From assembly GCF_014529985.1 (NCBI RefSeq), contig NZ_JACVMU010000007.1:1-64000 (forward strand): a stretch of 64,000 nucleotides of DNA, written 5' to 3'. Each line of letters opens with the position of its first letter. The stretch's first letter is position 1. This document shows, one piece after another, positions 26,339 to 37,383 of the stretch. A program made the translations under genes and the position numbers. The stretch is from Leucobacter sp. cx-42. Lineage in GTDB: Bacteria; Actinomycetota; Actinomycetes; Actinomycetales; Microbacteriaceae. Under the pieces are notes generated by a model, which ran no database searches, was not told the origin of the DNA, and worked only from the letters and a program-made list of their open reading frames with translations.

Positions 26339-28198
26339 TTAGACGTCTTCGGGGATGACGCGAACCGCGCCCTTGTCTGCCGACTGCGCGAATGCAGCGT
26401 ACGCGCGGAGCGCATCGGTCACGGGGCGGATACGGTTCTTCGGCTTGTAGCCGCCGTTCGCTTCGAGCTCTGCGCGACGGCGATCGAGCTCGTCCTGAGG
26501 TACATCGAGCGTGAGCTCACGGGTCGGGATGTCGATCTTGATGATATCGCCGTCCTCAACGAGAGCGATGACGCCGCCACGTGCAGCCTCGGGGGAGACG
26601 TGACCGATCGAGAGACCCGAGGTTCCGCCAGAGAAGCGACCGTCGGTGATGAGCGCGCACGCCTTGCCGAGACCGCGTCCCTTGAGGAACGAAGTCGGGT
26701 AGAGCATCTCCTGCATGCCGGGGCCGCCCTTGGGGCCCTCGTAGCGGATCACGACGACATCGCCCTCGACGACCTGCTTGTTGAGGATCTTCTCAACAGC
26801 CTCGTCCTGCGACTCGCAGACAACTGCGGGGCCAGAGAACGTCCAGATCGACTCGTCAACACCAGCGGTCTTCACCACTGCGCCATCAACGGCGATGTTG
26901 CCGCGGAGCACAGCCAGGCCGCCGTCCTTCGAGTATGCGTGCTCAACCGAGTGGATGCAGCCACCCTCCTGGTTGAGGTCAAGCTCGCGCCAGCGCTCCG
27001 ACTGCGAGAACGCGGTCGACGAGCGAACACCACCGGGAGCAGCGTGCCACAGCTCGAACGCCTTCTCCGAAGCCTTGCCGCCACGCACGTCCCACTCGTC
27101 GAGCCACTCGCCGAGGGTCTTCGCGTGTACGGTGTGGACCTCGTCGTTGAGCATGCCGCCGCGGCGGAGCTCACCGAGGAGCGCGGGAATGCCACCTGCG
27201 CGGTGCACATCCTCCATGTAGTAGGTCTTGCCGTTGGCAACGTTCGGCGCGACCTTCGCAAGGCAGGGGACGCGACGTGAAACCGCGTCGATCTCCTCCA
27301 GGCCGAAGTCGACGCCAGCTTCGTGAGCTGCGGCGAGGAGGTGGAGGATCGTGTTCGTCGATCCGCCCATTGCGATATCGAGCGCCATGGCGTTCTCGAA
27401 TGCAGCGTGGGTCGCGATGTTCCGGGGGAGGACGGTCTCGTCATCTTCCTCGTAGTAGCGCTTGGTGATGTTCACGATGAGCTCGCCAGCCTCTTCGTAG
27501 AGTGCGCGGCGGGCGGTGTGGGTCGCGAGGGTCGAGCCGTTGCCGGGCAGTGCGAGACCAATGGCCTCAACGAGGCAGTTCATCGAGTTTGCGGTGAACA
27601 TACCCGAGCACGAACCACAGGTCGGGCAGGCCGACTCCTCGATCTTCTGAAGATCTTCGTCTGAGACGTTCTCGTTCACTGCCTCAGAGATCGCGTCAAC
27701 GAGATCGAGGGTGCGAACCATGCCGTTCGCGAGCGTTGCACGACCCGACTCCATGGGGCCACCCGAAACGAACACCACGGGGATGTTCAGGCGCAGCGCT
27801 GCGAGGAGCATGCCGGGGGTGATCTTGTCACAGTTCGAGATGCAGATCAGTGCGTCAGCGCAGTGTGCATTCGCCATGTACTCGACCGAATCAGCAATGA
27901 TGTCGCGCGAGGGGAGCGAGTACAGCATGCCGCCGTGGCCCATTGCGATGCCGTCATCGACAGCAATGGTGTTGAACTCGCGGGGGATGCCACCTGCGCG
28001 GGTGATCGCCTCAGAGACAATGCGACCGACAGGTGCGAGGTGGGTGTGGCCTGGGACGAACTCGGTGAACGAGTTTGCCACGGCGATGATGGGCTTGCGG
28101 CCAAGATCGGCGCCGGGAACACCGGCAGCACGGAAGAGCGCACGAGCGCCAGCCATGTTGCGGCCATGGGTAACAGTGAATGAGCGATAGGCGACCAT
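26339..28198 (-). CDS. ilvD: dihydroxy-acid dehydratase
   Basis: Fe-S dehydratase of isoleucine, valine and pantothenate synthesis, converting dihydroxy acids to 2-keto acids. 619 residues, the long E. coli-like form. Cluster-ligand cysteines are visible in [12 protein letters not shown] and [11 protein letters not shown]. The start [21 protein letters not shown] aligns with the E. coli N-terminus. The minus-strand sequence before it has a -10-like GATAAT only seven bases from the ATG and no ribosome binding site, so the mRNA is probably leaderless. It is a single gene, divergent from the XRE regulator. Confidence 0.97.
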   Translation of the reverse strand: MVAYRSFTVTHGRNMAGARALFRAAGVPGADLGRKPIIAVANSFTEFVPGHTHLAPVGRIVSEAITRAGGIPREFNTIAVDDGIAMGHGGMLYSLPSRDIIADSVEYMANAHCADALICISNCDKITPGMLLAALRLNIPVVFVSGGPMESGRATLANGMVRTLDLVDAISEAVNENVSDEDLQKIEESACPTCGSCSGMFTANSMNCLVEAIGLALPGNGSTLATHTARRALYEEAGELIVNITKRYYEEDDETVLPRNIATHAAFENAMALDIAMGGSTNTILHLLAAAHEAGVDFGLEEIDAVSRRVPCLAKVAPNVANGKTYYMEDVHRAGGIPALLGELRRGGMLNDEVHTVHAKTLGEWLDEWDVRGGKASEKAFELWHAAPGGVRSSTAFSQSERWRELDLNQEGGCIHSVEHAYSKDGGLAVLRGNIAVDGAVVKTAGVDESIWTFSGPAVVCESQDEAVEKILNKQVVEGDVVVIRYEGPKGGPGMQEMLYPTSFLKGRGLGKACALITDGRFSGGTSGLSIGHVSPEAARGGVIALVEDGDIIKIDIPTRELTLDVPQDELDRRRAELEANGGYKPKNRIRPVTDALRAYAAFAQSADKGAVRVIPEDV

Positions 28199-28259
28199 AA
28201 CTCATATTATCCACCCCTTTTTCCGGGCGGGAGGCCGGGGCGCGAACAGAGTTACTACT

Positions 28260-28277
28260 AGTACTCCTGGTACTATG
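28260..28277. promoter_or_regulatory. palindrome over the promoter of the XRE regulator
   Basis: TAGTAC and GTACTA form a 6-bp inverted repeat with a 5-bp centre and overlap a -10-like TACTAT (28272-28277). The ATG at 28283 is five bases further on, so the mRNA is probably leaderless and the palindrome a likely autoregulatory site. Confidence 0.5.
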
Positions 28278-28282
28278 AATGC

Positions 28283-29092
28283 ATGATTCGTCCTCGTACC
28301 CCGCGCGGTGTCCAGCTCGGTGAGTTCCTTGCCACGAAACGCAAGGGCGTGGATCGAGCTGGCCTCGGCTTGCTCGGCGGCACGCGCCGTTCTTCGTCTG
28401 GGCTGAGTCGCGAAGAGGTAGCGATTCTCGCCGGCATGAGTGTGAGCTGGTACACCTGGCTTGAGCAGGGTCGCGACATTAATGCCTCACGGCAGGTGCT
28501 TGCGGCTGTCGCCCGCGTGCTGCAACTCACCCCGTCAGAGGCGGAGTACGTGTTTGCACTTGCTGGCCCGAACGCCGACTTCCCCGCGGTTGAGCACGAG
28601 ATGGCGCCCGCGCACCTGCAGCGCCTCATCGACTCGCTCGATTACCCGGCGTTTATCGTGTCGTCGGCGTGGGACATTCTCGGCTGGAACAAGGGGTACG
28701 AATGGCTGTACGGCCCCATTGCAACGCTCCCCACTGCGCAACGTAACCTGCTTGGCCTCGTGTACACCGATCCGCGCCTACGAGAGATGCTCCCAGACTG
28801 GGAAAATGACAGCCGTGCGTTCATGGCGGAGTTCCGTGCGGAATCCGGTGCACGCCTGAGTTCAGAGAGTCACCGCGCGGTGGTGGATCGGCTGCTCGCG
28901 CAGAGCGAGGACTTCACGAAGCAGTGGGCAGAACAAAGCGTCGAGCGCTTCAAATCTCGGTTGCGCACATTTGTGCACCCGGAAGCTGGCGTGCGAGTTT
29001 TCGAGCATCATCGCCTGGTGCCCTCAGATGCGACCGATTTGCACGTCGTCATGTACGTGCCTGTCGTGGAGCCCGTGGCTGCCACGGGCTAA
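28283..29092 (+). CDS. XRE-family regulator with MmyB-like ligand-binding domain
   Basis: 269-residue regulator. The N-terminal helix-turn-helix (about residues 10-85) contains the SGLSREEVAILAGMSVSWYTWLEQGR segment characteristic of the actinobacterial MmyB-like group. The C-terminal domain (about 105-265) with FIVSSAWDILGWNKGYEWLYG is the PAS-like MmyB ligand-binding domain, proposed in the family to bind fatty-acid-like ligands. It is divergent from ilvD and ends one base before the convergent MarR gene. In other genomes such regulators sit beside the oxidoreductase they control; none is next to this one. Confidence 0.92.
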   Translation: MIRPRTPRGVQLGEFLATKRKGVDRAGLGLLGGTRRSSSGLSREEVAILAGMSVSWYTWLEQGRDINASRQVLAAVARVLQLTPSEAEYVFALAGPNADFPAVEHEMAPAHLQRLIDSLDYPAFIVSSAWDILGWNKGYEWLYGPIATLPTAQRNLLGLVYTDPRLREMLPDWENDSRAFMAEFRAESGARLSSESHRAVVDRLLAQSEDFTKQWAEQSVERFKSRLRTFVHPEAGVRVFEHHRLVPSDATDLHVVMYVPVVEPVAATG

Positions 29093-29524
29093 CTAGCCTC
29101 GGCGCACGATCTCGTCGTACTTACGGAACACCGCGTTGAGTCCGCGATCGAACGCGGCCCGGTCCTCTGGCGCGATGGCGCGGACCAGCTCGCGAGAGAC
29201 CTCGGCGTGCGCAAGCTGGCGCTCCCGCATTTCCTGATGCGCCAATGGCGTCAGAGTGACGAGTACCGCACGGCGATCGTGCGGGTCGGCGGCGCGGATC
29301 GCGTATCCAGATTCCACCAAACCATCGATCAACGAGGAGATGCTACGCGGAGTGATGCCCATCGCGCGGGCGAGTGCCTGCTGAGATGACGGACCCGCGT
29401 GGAACAGCGTCTGCATCGCCTGGATCCTGGCGGTCGTCAGTGACGTGCCTTTGAGTGAACGGTGCTCGTTTCGCTTGAAGAGTGTGCTGATGGCGAGCAG
29501 TCGGTCCAGCAGGGTCGGGTTCAC
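29093..29524 (-). CDS. MarR-family transcriptional regulator
   Basis: 143-residue winged-helix regulator. The recognition helix region is QQALARAMGITPRSISSLIDGLVESGY and the wing has the hallmark ADPHDRRAVLVTLT. The start is GTG at 29524 with only AAAGG directly adjacent; the -10-like TACCGT six bases before suggests a leaderless mRNA. Its stop abuts the XRE gene stop, a tail-to-tail arrangement. No transporter is adjacent, so targets are unknown. Confidence 0.9.
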   Translation of the reverse strand: MNPTLLDRLLAISTLFKRNEHRSLKGTSLTTARIQAMQTLFHAGPSSQQALARAMGITPRSISSLIDGLVESGYAIRAADPHDRRAVLVTLTPLAHQEMRERQLAHAEVSRELVRAIAPEDRAAFDRGLNAVFRKYDEIVRRG

Positions 29525-29760
29525 GCCTTTACGGTAGCACTTTGTGAGGTGGTGTAATGAACGCGCGGCTGCGGCGCCAGTGGGGCGATTGACCTGTCAT
29601 ATGGCGGATCGTGGCCACCTCGGGCGTGTTTGGACGCTGTTGTCGTTGGGTGATCGTTCCCTCATGTAACAGTTGCTTGTTCGCGATGGGCGTGCTCAGC
29701 GGGCCTGCGAATTGGCCGCTTCACGGTCGAATGTCGGTGGCAAAAGATAGGGTGAGAAAC

Positions 29761-31851
29761 ATGGAAACCACGCGCAGTGTTCGACCCTTCGAGGTCATCT
29801 CGGAATACGAGCCGAGCGGCGATCAGCCGAAGGCGATCGAAGAGCTTGCTGCGCGCATTAACGCGGGTGAGACTGACGTCGTATTGCTCGGTGCAACCGG
29901 TACGGGCAAGTCGGCAACGACGGCCTGGTTGGTTGAAGCCGTGCAGCGTCCGACGCTCGTCCTCGCGCACAACAAGACGCTGGCCGCGCAGCTGGCAAGT
30001 GAGTTCCGTGAGCTCTTCCCGAATAATGCGGTCGAGTACTTCGTGAGTTACTACGACTACTACCAGCCTGAGGCGTACGTTCCGCAGACTGACACCTTTA
30101 TCGAAAAGGATTCCTCGGTGAACGCCGAGGTTGAGCGCCTCCGCCACTCGACAACGAACGCGTTGCTGTCCAGGCGTGATGTGATCGTGGTCTCGACGGT
30201 CTCGTGCATTTATGGCCTGGGCAAGCCTGAGGAATACTACGAGGCAATGGTGCCGCTGGTGGTTGGTGACCGCCTCGACCGCGACGTGCTGCTGCGCCGC
30301 TTTGTCGATATGCAGTACCAGCGCAATGACATCGAGTTCGTGCGCGGCAACTTCCGCGTGCGCGGCGACACCGTCGAGATCATTCCGATGTACGAAGAAC
30401 TCGCGATTCGCATTGAGTTCTTCGGTGACGAGATCGAGGCGCTTTACTATCTCCATCCACTCACGGGCGACGTCATCAAGCAGGTTGAGACTGTTTCGGT
30501 GTTCCCTGGCTCGCACTACGTTGCTAGCCGCGACGTCATGAACCGCGCGATGGGCACGATCGCGACCGAGCTCGACGAGCGTCTCGCCGAGCTCAAGCGC
30601 CAGAACAAGCTTGTTGAAGAGCAGCGTCTTCGCATGCGCACGACGTTTGACCTCGAGATGATGGAGCAGATCGGTTTCTGCTCAGGCATCGAGAACTATT
30701 CGCTGCACATCGATGGGCGCAAGCCGGGGGAGGCGCCACACTGTCTGCTCGACTACTTCCCGGACGACTTCCTCGTCGTCATCGACGAGTCGCACGTGAC
30801 CGTGCCGCAGATCGGCGCAATGTACGAGGGTGACGCTTCGCGTAAGCGCACGCTCGTTGATCACGGCTTCCGCCTGCCGAGTGCGCTCGACAACCGGCCG
30901 CTGAAGTTCGCAGAGTTCAAGGAGCGCGTCGGCCAGACGATTTACCTGTCGGCAACGCCGGGTAAGTACGAGATGGAACGCGCAGACGGCATCGTCGAGC
31001 AGATCATCCGCCCGACAGGCCTGATCGACCCTGAGATTGTCGTGAAGCCCTCCGAAGGTCAGATTGACGACCTTCTCGAAGAGGTGCGCGCACGCGCTGA
31101 GCGTGACGAGCGCGTGCTCGTCACGACCCTCACCAAGAAGATGGCTGAGCAGCTCACTACCTTCATGGAGGAGGCGGGCGTTCGCGTTCGCTACCTGCAC
31201 TCTGACGTCGACACGTTGCGACGTGTTGAGCTGCTCACTGAATTGCGTGCTGGCGTCTACGACGTACTGATCGGCATCAACCTGCTGCGTGAGGGTCTCG
31301 ACCTTCCTGAGGTGTCGCTCGTCTCGATTCTTGATGCTGACAAAGAGGGCTTCCTGCGGTCGTCGACGTCACTCATTCAGACCATTGGTCGTGCGGCTCG
31401 AAATGTTTCGGGACAGGTGCACATGTACGCCGACAAGATCACGCGTTCCATGCAAGAGGCGATTGAAGAGACCAATCGTCGCCGTGAGATTCAGGTGGCG
31501 TACAACACGGAGCACGGTATTGACCCACAGCCCCTCCGGAAGAAGATCGGTGACATCACCGAGATGCTGAACCGCGAGGCTGCTGACACCGAAGACGTGC
31601 TTTCTCGCTCTGGCGCACACGCGCAGCGAAAGGGCGGCTCTACTCAGAAGGCAAAGGGCAAGGCTGCGGCACGCGCCGGCGCAATCGCTTCCGAAGGTGC
31701 GGCAAAGCTCGAAGAACTCATCAGTGAGCTCACTGAGCAGATGCTGCTCGCCGCTGAGGAGCTCAAGTTTGAGCTCGCCGCGCGCCTGCGCGACGAGCTC
31801 ACTGAACTCAAGCGTGAGCTGCGCAGCATGGACGAAGCGGGCCACCTCTAG
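29761..31851 (+). CDS. uvrB: excinuclease ABC subunit B
   Basis: Helicase-like DNA damage verification subunit of nucleotide excision repair. 696 residues. Walker A is GATGTGKS near residue 45, followed by the beta-hairpin region [18 protein letters not shown] that clamps DNA. The C-terminal UVR motif, which contacts UvrC, is at the very end. I chose the ATG at 29761 ([12 protein letters not shown]), where family similarity begins; the open frame extends 50 codons upstream without similarity. GGTGAG precedes it. I see no convincing SOS box in the 236-base upstream spacer. Confidence 0.97.
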   Translation: METTRSVRPFEVISEYEPSGDQPKAIEELAARINAGETDVVLLGATGTGKSATTAWLVEAVQRPTLVLAHNKTLAAQLASEFRELFPNNAVEYFVSYYDYYQPEAYVPQTDTFIEKDSSVNAEVERLRHSTTNALLSRRDVIVVSTVSCIYGLGKPEEYYEAMVPLVVGDRLDRDVLLRRFVDMQYQRNDIEFVRGNFRVRGDTVEIIPMYEELAIRIEFFGDEIEALYYLHPLTGDVIKQVETVSVFPGSHYVASRDVMNRAMGTIATELDERLAELKRQNKLVEEQRLRMRTTFDLEMMEQIGFCSGIENYSLHIDGRKPGEAPHCLLDYFPDDFLVVIDESHVTVPQIGAMYEGDASRKRTLVDHGFRLPSALDNRPLKFAEFKERVGQTIYLSATPGKYEMERADGIVEQIIRPTGLIDPEIVVKPSEGQIDDLLEEVRARAERDERVLVTTLTKKMAEQLTTFMEEAGVRVRYLHSDVDTLRRVELLTELRAGVYDVLIGINLLREGLDLPEVSLVSILDADKEGFLRSSTSLIQTIGRAARNVSGQVHMYADKITRSMQEAIEETNRRREIQVAYNTEHGIDPQPLRKKIGDITEMLNREAADTEDVLSRSGAHAQRKGGSTQKAKGKAAARAGAIASEGAAKLEELISELTEQMLLAAEELKFELAARLRDELTELKRELRSMDEAGHL

Positions 31852-31900
31852 GCCTGGCGATCCGCGCCCACCCAAACGATCAGGAAACAACGGAGCACCG

Positions 31901-32470
31901 ATGACCGCAGCTACGAACGCCACCCGCGGGGCGAACATCCCCGCGCTTGAGCGCGCCTCGAACGTGACCTGGGCGGACTGGCTCGAGCTTTTTGCGGGCG
32001 CGAACGCAGCCTCGCTCAGCCACGGTGAGATTGCGGCAATCGCACTCACCCGGATGCCGACAGCGCTTGAAAACCCGGAGTGGTGGGCACAGATGGCGAC
32101 GATCGCTTTCGAGCAGCACGCTGGCATTCGTCGCCCCGGCCAGTCAGCAGACGGCACGTACCGCGTAAGTGCAAGCCGCACGATCACGGGGGACCGCGAT
32201 ACGGCAATTGAGCGATGGGCCGAGCTTGCGCTCGACACCGATTTTCTCGGCGCGGAGCGATCCGAGCCTCGCCGCTCGCGTACCGATAAGCGCACGTTTT
32301 GGCGGTCGAATCTCACGGGACTTGGCAAGCTGGAAGTGGCCGCCGCAGCGAAAGATGACACAAAGATTATCGTGACCATCAGCCACGATGGCCTGCCTGC
32401 CGAGAGCGACGTCGAACGTTGGCGCGCATTTTGGAAAGAACAGCTCGCACGTTTTCCCAGCGCATTTTAA
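31901..32470 (+). CDS. hypothetical protein between uvrB and uvrA
   Basis: 189-residue cytoplasmic protein. It opens with a low-complexity stretch, followed by [33 protein letters not shown] and [37 protein letters not shown]. The C-terminal third ends [20 protein letters not shown], which resembles the tail of DUF4287/SRPBCC-type proteins, so a START-like fold is possible. The start is the ATG at 31901 after CGGAG. It stands between uvrB and uvrA with the uvrA SOS box beginning just after its stop. A link to repair is suggested by position only. Confidence 0.75.
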   Translation: MTAATNATRGANIPALERASNVTWADWLELFAGANAASLSHGEIAAIALTRMPTALENPEWWAQMATIAFEQHAGIRRPGQSADGTYRVSASRTITGDRDTAIERWAELALDTDFLGAERSEPRRSRTDKRTFWRSNLTGLGKLEVAAAAKDDTKIIVTISHDGLPAESDVERWRAFWKEQLARFPSAF

Positions 32471-32486
32471 TCGCACATATGTTCGA
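32471..32486. promoter_or_regulatory. LexA/SOS box of uvrA
   Basis: TCGCACATATGTTCGA matches the mycobacterial SOS box TCGAAC-N4-GTTCGA at 11 of 12 defined bases. It lies just upstream of the uvrA promoter, whose -10 TAAGAT is at 32507-32512. The GTG start six bases later implies a leaderless mRNA. DNA-damage induction of uvrA is therefore likely. Confidence 0.8.
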
Positions 32487-32518
32487 ACTTTTTGCCCGTT
32501 GCAACGTAAGATAGAGCC

Positions 32519-35455
32519 GTGACTTCGAAGAACTTCGACCTTGCCCCCAGCACCCCGATTCGCTCCTCTGCAGCGCATGCCGAGATCAGCGTCAAGGGTG
32601 CCCGCGTCCACAATCTCCGCAATGTCGACCTGTCGATTCCACGCGACTCCATGGTGGTGTTTACCGGCCTTTCGGGCAGCGGTAAGTCCAGCCTTGCGTT
32701 TGACACGATCTTCGCAGAGGGTCAGCGCCGCTATGTTGAGAGCCTGAGCGCGTACGCACGCCAGTTCCTTGGCCAGGTTGACCGCCCAGACGTTGACTTC
32801 ATTGAGGGCCTGAGCCCTGCGGTCTCGATCGACCAGAAGTCAACGAACCGCAACCCGCGTTCGACCGTCGGCACAATCACCGAGATCTATGACTACATGC
32901 GTCTACTTTGGGCGCGCGTTGGCATCCCGCACTGTGCGCAGTGCGGCGAAGCAATCCAAGCCCAGACGGTGCAGCAGATCGCTGACCGCCTCATGGGGCT
33001 CGAAGAGCGCACCCGCTACCAGGTGCTCGCGCCCGTCGTGAGCAAGAAGAAAGGCGAGTTTGTCGACCTCTTCCAGGAGCTCGCAGCTGGCGGTTACTCA
33101 CGCGCGATCGTTGATGGCGAGATGATTCAGCTGTCCGATCCGCCCAAACTCAAGAAGCAGGTCAAGCACGACATCTCTGTCGTCATTGACCGCCTCGTGG
33201 CGACGCCAGACGTTCTCGGCCGTCTGACCGACTCGCTCGAGACCGCATTGCGTCTGGCTGGTGGCATTGTCGCGATTGAATACGTTGATCGCGACAAGGG
33301 GAGTGACGACCGTGTACAGCTCTTCTCCGAGAAGCTCAGCTGCCCGAACCAACACCCCGTACAGCTCACCGAGATCGAGCCCCGCACGTTCTCGTTCAAC
33401 GCGCCCTTCGGTGCCTGCTCCGCTTGTTCGGGCCTCGGCACGAGCATGTCGGTAGACGAAGACCTCGTGCTTGGTGACCCCGCGCTCTCAATTGCAGAGG
33501 GCGTCATCGTTCCCTGGACGAGTCAGGGCAAGAGCCTGTATCAGTACTACGAAAAGCTGCTCGTCGGCCTCGCAGACGACCTTGATTTCTCGCTCAAGAC
33601 CCCGTGGGGCGAGCTTGATGAAGAGGTGCGTGAGGCAGTGCTGCACGGCAACAACTTCAAGGTCAACGTTCGATGGAAGAACCGCTTTGGCCGCGAGGTG
33701 AAGTACTCGAGCGGCTTTGAGGGCGTCATTCCCTTCATCGAGCGCCAGTACTCCGAGGCTGAGTCCGATGCGAAGCGCGACCGTTGGCAGGAGTTCCTGC
33801 GCGAGGTGCCGTGCCAGTCGTGTGCTGGTCAGCGCCTGAAGCCCGAGGTGCTCGCAATCACCGTGAACGAGCAGTCGATCTCGCAGGTCACTGAGCTGAG
33901 CCTGTCGAACGCCAAGCAGTTCTTCGACGAGGTCACCCTGACCGAGCGCGAGGCAAAGATTGCGGCACAGGTGCTCCGTGAGATCCGTCTCCGCTTTGAC
34001 TTCCTCATCGAGGTTGGCCTTGGCTACCTTACGCTCGCCCGCGCGGCAGGCACCCTGTCCGGTGGTGAGGCGCAGCGAATCCGCCTGGCAACGCAGATCG
34101 GCTCCGGCCTGACCGGCGTGCTCTACGTGCTCGATGAGCCGTCGATCGGCCTGCATCAGCGTGACAACCGCCGCCTCATCGAGACGCTCGTGAAGCTGCG
34201 CGATCTCGGCAACACCCTCATCGTCGTTGAGCACGACGAAGAGACGATCGAGGCAGCTGACTGGATTGTTGATATCGGACCGGGTGCTGGCGTTGAAGGT
34301 GGCACGGTTGTTCACTCCGGCAGCTACGCAGAACTGCTGAGCAACCGCGAGTCTGTGACCGGCGACTATCTCGCAGGCCGTCGCAGCATCGAGACTCCCA
34401 AGCATCGCCGCAAGCGTGACAAGAAGCGCGAACTCAAGGTCGTTGGTGCCCGCTCAAACAACCTCCAGAACGTCGACGCGACGTTCCCGCTCGGCGTAAT
34501 GACCGCGGTTACCGGCGTCTCGGGCTCGGGTAAGTCGACGCTCGTGAACGACATCCTGTACCGCGTGCTTGCGAACCAGCTCAACGGTGCACGACTCGTG
34601 CCAGGCAAACACACTCGCATCACCGGCCTCGAACACCTCGACAAGGTCGTACACGTCGACCAGGCACCCATCGGCCGTACACCGCGATCGAACCCCGCGA
34701 CGTACACGGGTGTCTTCGACAAAATTCGAAACCTGTTCGCCGAGACGCCAGAGGCAAAGACCCGCGGTTACCTGCCAGGTCGCTTCAGCTTCAACGTAAA
34801 GGGCGGTCGCTGTGAGGCGTGTTCGGGTGACGGCACCCTCAAGATCGAGATGAACTTCCTGCCCGACGTATACGTCGCGTGTGAGGTCTGTGGCGGTAGC
34901 CGCTACAACCGTGAGACGCTGCAGGTTCGGTACAAGGGCAAGAACATCTCCGAAGTTCTCGAGATGCCGATCGCTGAGGCTGAGTCGTTCTTCGAGCCGA
35001 TCTCGTCGATCCACCGCTATATGAAGACTCTCGTCGATGTTGGGCTTGGCTACGTGCGCCTCGGTCAGAGCGCGACAACGCTCTCCGGCGGTGAGGCGCA
35101 GCGTGTGAAGCTCGCAACCGAGCTCCAGAAGCGTTCGAACGGCCGCAGCATCTACGTGCTCGACGAGCCGACGACCGGCCTCCACTTTGAAGACGTGCGC
35201 AAGCTACTGCTCGTGCTCAACGGTCTTGTTGACAAAGGCAACACGGTCATCACCATCGAGCACAACCTCGATGTCATTCGCAGCGCCGACTGGGTCATCG
35301 ATCTCGGCCCAGAGGGCGGCTCCGGTGGTGGCACGATTCTCGCGACGGGTACCCCTGAGCAACTCGCTGAGCACCCCGAGAGCCACACCGGCCGATTCCT
35401 CGCAGAGGTACTGCACGGCCGTGAAGCGAAGGCGGCCGCAAAGGCCAGCAAGTGA
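32519..35455 (+). CDS. uvrA: excinuclease ABC subunit A
   Basis: ABC-type ATPase that finds lesions in nucleotide excision repair. 978 residues with two ABC modules. The first Walker A is GLSGSGKSS near residue 50 and the second GVSGSGKST near residue 665. Zinc-binding pairs are seen in [15 protein letters not shown] and CEACSGDG...CEVCGG. Both ABC signatures LSGGEAQR are present. The GTG start follows a -10 element directly, giving a short extra N-terminus ([12 protein letters not shown]) before the family start at [11 protein letters not shown]. The stop overlaps uvrC by four bases, so the two are coupled. Confidence 0.97.
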   Translation: MTSKNFDLAPSTPIRSSAAHAEISVKGARVHNLRNVDLSIPRDSMVVFTGLSGSGKSSLAFDTIFAEGQRRYVESLSAYARQFLGQVDRPDVDFIEGLSPAVSIDQKSTNRNPRSTVGTITEIYDYMRLLWARVGIPHCAQCGEAIQAQTVQQIADRLMGLEERTRYQVLAPVVSKKKGEFVDLFQELAAGGYSRAIVDGEMIQLSDPPKLKKQVKHDISVVIDRLVATPDVLGRLTDSLETALRLAGGIVAIEYVDRDKGSDDRVQLFSEKLSCPNQHPVQLTEIEPRTFSFNAPFGACSACSGLGTSMSVDEDLVLGDPALSIAEGVIVPWTSQGKSLYQYYEKLLVGLADDLDFSLKTPWGELDEEVREAVLHGNNFKVNVRWKNRFGREVKYSSGFEGVIPFIERQYSEAESDAKRDRWQEFLREVPCQSCAGQRLKPEVLAITVNEQSISQVTELSLSNAKQFFDEVTLTEREAKIAAQVLREIRLRFDFLIEVGLGYLTLARAAGTLSGGEAQRIRLATQIGSGLTGVLYVLDEPSIGLHQRDNRRLIETLVKLRDLGNTLIVVEHDEETIEAADWIVDIGPGAGVEGGTVVHSGSYAELLSNRESVTGDYLAGRRSIETPKHRRKRDKKRELKVVGARSNNLQNVDATFPLGVMTAVTGVSGSGKSTLVNDILYRVLANQLNGARLVPGKHTRITGLEHLDKVVHVDQAPIGRTPRSNPATYTGVFDKIRNLFAETPEAKTRGYLPGRFSFNVKGGRCEACSGDGTLKIEMNFLPDVYVACEVCGGSRYNRETLQVRYKGKNISEVLEMPIAEAESFFEPISSIHRYMKTLVDVGLGYVRLGQSATTLSGGEAQRVKLATELQKRSNGRSIYVLDEPTTGLHFEDVRKLLLVLNGLVDKGNTVITIEHNLDVIRSADWVIDLGPEGGSGGGTILATGTPEQLAEHPESHTGRFLAEVLHGREAKAAAKASK

Positions 35456-37383
35456 CACCTGAAGACAACCGATCTTCCTTCCGCCCCGCGCAGGGGGAGA
35501 TCCCCACCAGCCCCGGCGTGTATCGGTTCAGCGACCGATACGGCCGGGTGCTGTACATCGGCAAAGCAAAAAACCTGCGCCAACGGCTCGCAAACTATTT
35601 CCAGCCGATGCACGCACTCATGCCGCGTACGCAACGCATGCTCATGCTTGCCGCCAAGCTCGACTGGACCGTTGTCGCAACCGACACCGAATCGCTCGTT
35701 CTTGAGCACACCTGGATCACGGAATTCAAACCTCCGTTCAACGTCCAGTTCAAAGACGACAAAACCTATCCGTACCTTGCCCTCACCCTGCGCGAGGAGT
35801 CGCCACGACTCATCATCACTCGCAACGAGCACATCCGTGGCGCGAAGTACTTTGGCCCGTACCCGAAAGTGTGGGCGCTCAAGGAGACGGTTTCGCTGCT
35901 GCAGCAGGCATTCCCGATCCGCACCTGTAACGACGCCGATTACAAACGCGCCATGAGCTCCGGCCGGCCGTGCCTTGCGGGGCAGATCGGCCGCTGTGGC
36001 GGACCGTGCTCCGGCACGATCAGCATCGCTGACCATCGGGCGCGGATCGAAGAGCTCAGCGCCTTTCTCGCTGGCGCTGACGATTCCCACCTCAAGGTTC
36101 TCGAGCGTGAGATGAAAGCCGCTGCTGTCGAACAGCGGTATGAGGATGCCGCTAAGCTCCGCGATCAGATGCAGGCCGTCGCTCACGTGCTTGAGAAGAA
36201 TGCGATCGTGCTCGGCATGGACGTGAACCTCGACGTGTTTGGTCTACGCTCTGACGAGCTATCTGCCGCGGCGCACCAGTTCATCATTCGTGGCGGCCGC
36301 ATCCGCGGTGAACGCAGCTGGATCGTCGACGTCGAGCTTGATGATTCGCCGTCGCGGCTCGTTGAACAGGTACTGCAATCGGCGTACCCGCAAGACCGCG
36401 AGCCGCCCGCGGAGATCCTCGTATCGGTCATGCCAGATGGGGTCGACGAGCTGCAAAAGGCGCTTGGCAAGCAGCGGCCTCGCGGCGGCAAGGTGAAGAT
36501 CCGTATCCCGGAACGCGGCGACAAGGCCCAGCTGATGGATCGTGCGATCTTGAACGCGGGGGAGAACCTCGTGCGCCACAAGCTCAAACGCGCGAGCGAC
36601 ATTACCTCCCGCACCGATGCGCTCGCCGAGATCCAGGACGCACTCGGCATGGACGTCGCGCCGCTGCGCATTGAGTGCATTGACGTTTCGCACTTGCAAG
36701 GCACGAACGTCGTGGCTTCGCTCGTCGTGTTCGAAGATGGCCTGCCTGCGAAGAGCGAGTATCGAAAATACTCCATAGAGGCGACAACGGACGATACTGA
36801 CTCGATCTATCAGGTGGTTTCGCGTCGTGCCGCTCAGCTGAACCAGCATGAGGCAGCTGGCGATCTCCCGAACGGCGTGTACCGCGATCGTCCGCAGTTG
36901 CTGATTGTGGACGGTGGTGAACCACAGGTCGCCGCTGCAGCCCGAGCACTCTCCGAACATGGGATCACCGACGTGATGCTGTGTGGCATTGCGAAACGAC
37001 TCGAGGAAATCTGGCTTCCGGAGGATCCATTCCCCGTGATTCTGCCGCGCACAAGTGACGCACTGTTCCTAGTCCAGCGCATTCGCGATGAGGCCCATCG
37101 TTTCGCGATCACCTTCCAGCGGCAAAAACGCAGTTCGGCGATCTCTACGCAGCTCTCTGAGATTCCAGGCCTCGGGCCGAAACGCGTCAAGGAGCTCCTC
37201 AAGCGCTTTGGATCGGCCAAACGATTGCGTGCAGCGACGGTCGCTGAGATCTCTGCGATGCCCGGCTTTGGCGATCGTCTGGGGGAGCAAGTACACCGCC
37301 ATCTCGCGGCGGCGACAGAAGTCTCCACAGCCGGTAAGCTGGGGGTTCCTGAAACGGATCAGACCAAAGGTGAGGCTTCATGA
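35452..37383 (+). CDS. uvrC: excinuclease ABC subunit C
   Basis: Dual-incision nuclease of nucleotide excision repair. 643 residues. The N-terminal GIY-YIG domain is seen as [25 protein letters not shown] (residues 18-42), followed by the UVR motif, the RNase H-like second nuclease domain with [16 protein letters not shown], and the C-terminal helix-hairpin-helix pair ([17 protein letters not shown]). The GTG start overlaps the uvrA stop, and the stop overlaps rapZ (ATGA). This puts it in one transcript uvrA-uvrC-rapZ under the SOS box. Confidence 0.97.
   Translation: MTPEDNRSSFRPAQGEIPTSPGVYRFSDRYGRVLYIGKAKNLRQRLANYFQPMHALMPRTQRMLMLAAKLDWTVVATDTESLVLEHTWITEFKPPFNVQFKDDKTYPYLALTLREESPRLIITRNEHIRGAKYFGPYPKVWALKETVSLLQQAFPIRTCNDADYKRAMSSGRPCLAGQIGRCGGPCSGTISIADHRARIEELSAFLAGADDSHLKVLEREMKAAAVEQRYEDAAKLRDQMQAVAHVLEKNAIVLGMDVNLDVFGLRSDELSAAAHQFIIRGGRIRGERSWIVDVELDDSPSRLVEQVLQSAYPQDREPPAEILVSVMPDGVDELQKALGKQRPRGGKVKIRIPERGDKAQLMDRAILNAGENLVRHKLKRASDITSRTDALAEIQDALGMDVAPLRIECIDVSHLQGTNVVASLVVFEDGLPAKSEYRKYSIEATTDDTDSIYQVVSRRAAQLNQHEAAGDLPNGVYRDRPQLLIVDGGEPQVAAAARALSEHGITDVMLCGIAKRLEEIWLPEDPFPVILPRTSDALFLVQRIRDEAHRFAITFQRQKRSSAISTQLSEIPGLGPKRVKELLKRFGSAKRLRAATVAEISAMPGFGDRLGEQVHRHLAAATEVSTAGKLGVPETDQTKGEAS

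Noticed and set aside
29611-29760. SOS box before uvrB
   Set aside because: TCGAAT at about 29734 and GTTCGC at about 29680 each resemble a half-site, but neither has the matching second half at the right spacing.
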